The notes below the pieces were generated by a model. The model made no database searches and had not been told where the DNA came from. It saw nothing but the letters and a program-made list of their open reading frames with translations. Shown here piece after piece: positions 5,188-6,894 of a stretch of DNA of 6,894 nt. Made by a program: the position numbers and the translations under genes. Each line of letters opens with the position of its first letter. Within the stretch, counting starts at the first letter, position 1. The stretch comes from Flavobacteriales bacterium (GTDB lineage Bacteria; Bacteroidota; Bacteroidia; Flavobacteriales_D; Sanyastnellaceae): assembly GCA_947457325.1 (NCBI GenBank), contig CANGVU010000065.1, forward strand, positions 1-6,894. The letters run 5' to 3'.

Positions 5188-6213
5188 ATGATGATGAGGA
5201 CATTGTTTTTCTCCAATAACGTTATCCAATCTTGGTACACATCATGCTTGCGTCTTCTCTTTTCGATTTCATTTTTTTTGGTTTGCTTTTCATCCTTTGC
5301 TCAACCCGGTGATCGCTACTATGAACATCGACTAAAAGATTTTCAGAGCATTCAAGATTCCATTCGTCAACATCCCAACGATCCTGTTTTCAAATGGGCG
5401 CGAATTCAAATGCTCTTTCATCCTTTTTTCGACTTGCACACCCCCCCTACTGACAAGCTGGAAGATTATGCGATCCGGTACATGGATGTTTATCGGGAGT
5501 CTGAGTTAGATTCCATCACAGTGATGATGCGACAGCCCTGCGATATGTGTCCCAACGTTCCTGTTCGCATTTTTCATCCAGCCAAAGAAATGTTGCTTTT
5601 TTTGACAACGCATAAAAAGGAATTGCTCCAAGACCTTGATCATCTTATCCAGTATAGATACGAAATAATTGCACCATGGTATTTGGGATCGCATAACTCA
5701 GCAAATCTGGCTTCATTCCTTTTCAAGCGTGGTCAATTCCATTATGTCAGTGGACGAAAAGACCTGGCTATTGCGGATTATGTAAACGCTTTGGAAGCCA
5801 ACCCCAACCAAGAGCTTAAGAGGCAATTACATACTTCTTTGGCCGCCTATTACTATTCCGCTGATCAAAGCCTGGGAGACAATGCAAAACAAGCGTTGAA
5901 ATACATCGACCTATTTGACGAGAACGATACAAGGTATCCCAAGGAAAGAATCCAACTCTTGTTCTCCATGAACGACTCCGCCTTTGTGATTGATTACTTA
6001 CAGGAAAGATCAGCCCATGCATTACAGAAATATCTTTATCTATTGAACGAAAGGGAATCTGAAAGCGATCCAGGTTATGAAGAAACAAAGGCATTTGACG
6101 ATTACAAGAAATACGAAAAGCTGATTTTGGAATATTTGAAAAAGATCCAAACCCAAGTCAGTCATGAGGATGTCAAGAAACAACGGAATCAAATGATTGA
6201 AAAAGTGAAATGA
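5188..6213 (+). CDS. secreted TPR-like repeat protein of unknown function
   Basis: This is a protein of about 341 residues from the ATG at 5188 (two further ATGs follow at 5191 and 5194). A hydrophobic segment (CLRLLFSISFFLVCFSSFAQ, about residues 20-39) ends in a typical Bacteroidota signal-peptide site, so the mature protein should be periplasmic or outside. Its n-region is unusually long, and the frame extends upstream to a TTG at 5143 inside the GNAT stub, so the true start is uncertain. One TPR-like helix pair is visible (about 172-206: FLFKRGQFHYVSGRKDLAIADYVNALEANP), with further helices and a charged, Lys/Glu-rich C-terminus. A CDMC motif lies near 118-121. TPR folds hold protein partners, but none is known here. 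Its stop overlaps the start of the next GNAT gene by ATGA, indicating translational coupling. Confidence 0.8.
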   Translation: MMMRTLFFSNNVIQSWYTSCLRLLFSISFFLVCFSSFAQPGDRYYEHRLKDFQSIQDSIRQHPNDPVFKWARIQMLFHPFFDLHTPPTDKLEDYAIRYMDVYRESELDSITVMMRQPCDMCPNVPVRIFHPAKEMLLFLTTHKKELLQDLDHLIQYRYEIIAPWYLGSHNSANLASFLFKRGQFHYVSGRKDLAIADYVNALEANPNQELKRQLHTSLAAYYYSADQSLGDNAKQALKYIDLFDENDTRYPKERIQLLFSMNDSAFVIDYLQERSAHALQKYLYLLNERESESDPGYEETKAFDDYKKYEKLILEYLKKIQTQVSHEDVKKQRNQMIEKVK

Positions 6214-6746
6214 CAAAAGTATTCGCCGAAACACCCCGACTCATCCTCAGAGAAATTCTTCCTTCAGATGTTGATGGAATGTTTGAATTGGATTCAGACC
6301 CTGCAGTTCATCGATACTTGGGAAACAAAACAGTAACAAGCAAAGAAGAAATTATCCAAGTCATCCAATACATTCGACAACAATACACGGATCATGGCAT
6401 TGGACGATGGGCCATCATCGATAAAAATTCCCAGGAATTCATGGGATGGACAGGTTTAAAATTTGTGACAGAGCCAACCAACAACCACCAGAACTACTAT
6501 GATATCGGTTACCGCCTGATACCAAAATATTGGGGAAAAGGAATAGCAACAGAATCCGCGATGGCCTCTTTGGACTATGCATTCAAGGAGTTACAACTTA
6601 AAGAAGTCTACTCCGCTGCCAATATGGAAAATCTTGTGTCCAATAAAATTCTAAGAAGATTGGGAATGCAATTCATTGAAACTTTCTATTACCACGAAAT
6701 AGCGTGCAATTGGTACAAAATAGGGATGCATGAATATCAGCGTTAG
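6210..6746 (+). CDS. GNAT family N-acetyltransferase (RimJ/RimL-like)
   Basis: This is a complete 178-residue GNAT acetyltransferase of the RimJ/RimL group, which moves an acetyl group from acetyl-CoA to an amine on a protein N-terminus or small molecule. It shows ETPRLILREILPSDVDGMF (7-25), the acetyl-CoA pyrophosphate loop in KYWGKGIATESA (about 106-117), and the C-terminal motif ANMENLVSNKILRRLGM (137-153), in which the Asn residues and Leu-Gly are conserved. There is no signal peptide, so it acts in the cytoplasm. It overlaps the end of the TPR-like gene by four bases (ATGA) and is probably translated from the same message. The substrate cannot be told from sequence. It is a different sequence from the GNAT stub at 5043, although both belong to the same broad group. 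Confidence 0.93.
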   Translation: MTKVFAETPRLILREILPSDVDGMFELDSDPAVHRYLGNKTVTSKEEIIQVIQYIRQQYTDHGIGRWAIIDKNSQEFMGWTGLKFVTEPTNNHQNYYDIGYRLIPKYWGKGIATESAMASLDYAFKELQLKEVYSAANMENLVSNKILRRLGMQFIETFYYHEIACNWYKIGMHEYQR

Positions 6747-6771
6747 CCGCGAAGAGAACAATGCAAAAAAA

Positions 6772-6894
6772 TCACCGCAACAATTGAATCGACCCCCGCA
6801 AATTGTGCAAGATTAGGATGCCTGCCAATGATGGTGAATCCGCATTGAGCACCCAATGGTAGATACCATCCTGCGCATCAACATCAGAGCTTTC
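6772..6894 (-). CDS. C-terminus of a T9SS type B (gliding motility-associated) cargo protein, partial
   Basis: The right edge contains the last 40 codons of a minus-strand gene that continues beyond the window. The fragment includes DAQDGIYHWVLNA and ends RGSIQLLR followed by TGA. This matches the C-terminal half of the CHU_C/type B sorting domain, where '.DG.Y.W.L' strands lead to a final 'G.V.L.R' end that directs proteins through the type IX secretion system. The whole protein is probably a large cell-surface or secreted product. It converges on the GNAT gene with 25 bp between the two stops. After the stop the minus strand reads a run of seven T, but I see no stem before it. Two other frames here are open for shorter distances; the motif match decides the frame. 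Confidence 0.6.
   Translation of the reverse strand, partial: ESSDVDAQDGIYHWVLNADSPSLAGILILHNLRGSIQLLR

Noticed and set aside
5244..5310. Alternative ATG before the signal peptide of the TPR-like protein, in another frame
   Set aside because: It also yields a hydrophobic start but reaches a stop soon after; a frameshift near the run of eight T would be needed to join it, with no independent support.
1..6746. An integron-like cassette array (same-strand, unrelated small genes)
   Set aside because: No attC core pairs (RYYYAAC/GTTRRRY) were found in the spacers by eye, no integrase is present, and several genes are paired within operons.
6750..6850. Second minus-strand frame at the right edge (…CGFTIIGRHPNLAQFAGVDSIV…)
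   Set aside because: It looks protein-like, but a stop closes it upstream within the window, while the frame ending GSIQLLR stays open to the edge and matches a known sorting-signal end.

Overview
The window looks like chromosomal accessory DNA from a Bacteroidota bacterium, probably of the Flavobacteriales/Chitinophagales kind. The evidence is AT-rich DNA, A-rich leaders without Shine-Dalgarno sites, signal peptides ending in ...AQ, a LamG-plus-'GAISYQAVARD' surface protein, and a right-edge fragment whose last residues match the C-terminal sorting signal of type IX secretion (T9SS type B). No rRNA, tRNA, CRISPR array, transposase or phage gene was seen. All well-supported genes are on the + strand except the partial gene at the right edge.

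Layout. Positions 1-1072 hold two small cytoplasmic genes 13 bp apart: a DUF5946-type Cys/His protein and a SRPBCC-fold (START/cyclase-like) protein. Positions 1157-2554 hold an exported protein with two copies of an XAC2610/FG-GAP-like Asp-rich module and an uncertain start. Positions 2631-3848 hold a secreted LamG-domain protein with a mosaic base composition. A gene-poor stretch follows (3849-4177), with a 10-bp-stem hairpin and a small hydrophobic minus-strand reading frame. Positions 4178-4968 hold a two-gene HEPN/MNT (HepT/MntA-type) toxin-antitoxin pair with the key motifs of both partners intact. Positions 5043-5180 hold the N-terminal stub of a GNAT acetyltransferase, which runs into the upstream region of a secreted TPR-like protein (about 5188-6213). 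That gene overlaps an intact GNAT acetyltransferase (6210-6746) by ATGA. The end of a T9SS type B cargo gene converges from the right.

How the genes work together. Only three short units look functionally or translationally linked: DUF5946 + SRPBCC, HEPN + MNT, and TPR + GNAT. The rest reads as a patchwork of unrelated accessory genes with remnants between them (cut GNAT, gene-poor spacer, a shared 3'-flank repeat near 2540 and 4145). This suggests a region that has repeatedly gained and lost genes. I see no clearly new multi-gene system. The best leads are the GNAT stub at the TPR 5' end, the mosaic LamG gene, the paired flank repeat and the hydrophobic antisense frame at the start of the HEPN gene.
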